Assembly: GCA_009792885.1 (NCBI GenBank)
Contig: WMCF01000006.1
Coordinates: 3,043,419-3,107,418, forward strand
DNA length: 64,000 nt
Origin: Eremophila alpestris peregrina
Taxonomy: Eukaryota; Chordata; Aves; Passeriformes; Alaudidae
Direction: 5' to 3'
Positions 62,701-64,000 of this stretch are shown here, piece after piece. The stretch's first letter is position 1, and each line of letters opens with the position of its first letter. The translations under genes and the position numbers were made by a program. The notes under the pieces were generated by a model. It did no database searches. It was not told the origin of the DNA and saw only the letters and a program-made list of their open reading frames with translations.

Positions 62701-63195
62701 TCTCTATTTGGTCTCTGCCTCTGTGCGTGCATGGGCTCAAATTTAGGAATTAAATTTCTGTGACGATGGAAAAACACTTTGTGATAGCTACAATTAGCAC
62801 TCTCCTGTTCTGTGGGGAATTTTTAGAAGAATAGTAGGCGTCCATTGGGAGGAGGGAACCAGGGGAAGGACCCACCTAATTTCTTGCAGTCTGTGCCTGC
62901 AGTTTTCTTTGGAGTGCAATTAACGCTCTGTGTGTGTGCACATGTGGGTAATGAGGTAAACAAGACAACCACTGGGATTCCTACTGAATGCATGTGCAGT
63001 ATTTTTCCTAAATCTTTCTCCAAAGTATTTAATAATAACCTTTATGAAGGTTTAGGGTTTTTTTTTTTAGTGTATATTGAGCATGTCATTATCTGGAACT
63101 GAGATTAAATTGCCTTTCCAGTAGAAAGTTTACAGAATTTTCACTTCATAAACTAACTCTAAATAACTTTTGGCTGCTTCAGTTAGTTTCATAGG

Positions 63196-63284
63196 AAAAA
63201 AAAAAAAGAAAGAAAAGCAAAGAAAAAAAAAAACCCAAAAAAAACCCCCCAACAAACCAAAACCCCAACAGGAAAACAACAAAG
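63196..63284. repeat. A-rich low-complexity tract
   Basis: About 90 bp, mostly A with scattered G at the left and C at the right (AAAGAAAG changing to AACCCAAAA and AACCCC units). The Lys-rich and Phe-rich frames on the two strands arise from it. Confidence 0.92.
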
Positions 63285-63817
63285 CAGTCTTAGGTTCTCC
63301 TTCCACCCCCTTCTTGATCTCAAATCCGAAGCTGTTTAGAAATGATTTAGAGTATATACTCTTGGAGGGATTTTTTAGGAAATACACTGCCATATGTTTT
63401 AACATAAGTTATAGATCAGGCAAGAACAGGATTGAAGTATTTGGAAGTGAAAATGGGGTTGGAAATCCATAGGTACTTTGTAATTTGGGTTGAGATGTTA
63501 AAAACACCTTAAATCCAACTTTGCCAAAGGGATTGGAGTGTATAAATAGCTGTTATGGATCTGGGAAGTTGGTGGTTAATAAAATACAGTGAGGTTCTTC
63601 TTTCTAAGTCCTGTAGGCAGTATTTTCTCCTGTGCATATGCGGAGATGTGTCTGTGCATTTTATGGTAATTAAGTCTTCTTGCTGATGCTCTGTCTTCTA
63701 GCAGTAGGGATTTTCATTTTTAGGTAGCTGTTGCTTTATTGGATAATGCGTGAAGTTTACCACGTTCAAAGCTTTGCAGTAGCTCATATAAAAGGGTTGG
63801 ATCCTGTTCATTTGCAG

Positions 63818-63862
63818 TTGAGAAACAGTGGATATGGCCAGCAGAGCCTGCTGCCACTTCTT
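63818..63862 (+). other. Possible 45-nt cryptic exon in MTMR2 intron 2
   Basis: An acceptor-like TTCATTTGCAG ends at 63817 and a good donor (TT|GTAAGA) begins at 63863. The 45 nt between them are open in the phase left by exon 2 and would encode LRNSGYGQQSLLPLL. I do not recognise this as a known MTMR2 segment. The polypyrimidine tract is weak, and a chance pair of splice-like sites is the more likely explanation. Confidence 0.2.
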
Positions 63863-64000
63863 GTAAGAACAGTACCTTTGCCTGATAATTTGTTAAAGCC
63901 TATTGTGTTTGCTTTTGGATTGTATGTAGCAAAAGCTTAAACCAAAGGATGGAAACCCATGTGTTATTTTCTTTATATTGCTTCTTGCACCTAGAAAGAA

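Larger units (their letters stand above)
59767..64000 (+). other. MTMR2: MTMR2 intron 2 (partial)
   Basis: Non-coding sequence after the exon 2 donor to the end of the window. The next conserved MTMR2 exon, which starts the PH-GRAM region, was not found here. The stretch is AT-rich, with an A-rich tract near 63.2 kb and one possible cryptic exon at 63818-63862. I see no recognisable transposon or RNA gene. Confidence 0.8.

Noticed and set aside
1..64000. CRISPR array, tRNA, rRNA, phage or bacterial operon features
   Set aside because: None seen; gene structure and repeats are those of a vertebrate nuclear genome.

Overview
This is vertebrate nuclear DNA, almost certainly from a bird and probably a songbird. 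The evidence is GT-AG spliced genes with long introns, several 5'-truncated CR1 LINE fragments ending in the typical avian 3' terminus, a short intergenic distance, and an LTR that looks like a passerine endogenous retrovirus LTR. The avian call is firm; the songbird call is inference. About 2% of the window is protein-coding. Most open reading frames here are chance frames in introns or intergenic DNA and are not annotated.

Layout. Positions 1-21.5 kb hold the 3' end of MAML2 (mastermind-like 2, a Notch coactivator) on the + strand: part of a large intron, two small exons (9395-9598 and 11608-11719), the last coding exon (17458-18440), and a roughly 3.1 kb 3' UTR ending near tandem poly(A) signals at 21477 and 21519. 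From about 21.5 to 37.6 kb is intergenic DNA with an A-rich tract, one well-delimited solo LTR (29838-30273, minus strand) and a perfect 17-bp hairpin (32476-32515). From about 37.6 to 38.2 kb is a CpG-island promoter and exon 1 of MTMR2 (myotubularin-related protein 2, a 3-phosphoinositide phosphatase) on the + strand. Its first intron runs to 59660, exon 2 is 59661-59766, and the window ends inside the next intron. MAML2 followed by MTMR2 in the same orientation matches the human 11q21 order, which supports both gene names.

The two genes are not known to act in one pathway. MAML2 works in the nucleus on Notch target transcription; MTMR2 works on endosomal phosphoinositides. Their adjacency is conserved synteny, not an operon-like arrangement.

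The most useful observations concern the MTMR2 5' end. There is a short upstream ORF in strong Kozak context (37842-37883). There is also a candidate alternative exon (38281-38399) whose inclusion would put an in-frame TGA after exon 1, which resembles the human MTMR2 transcripts that start translation downstream. I found no prokaryotic features, CRISPR array, tRNA or rRNA gene, and no evidence of a wholly new biological system.
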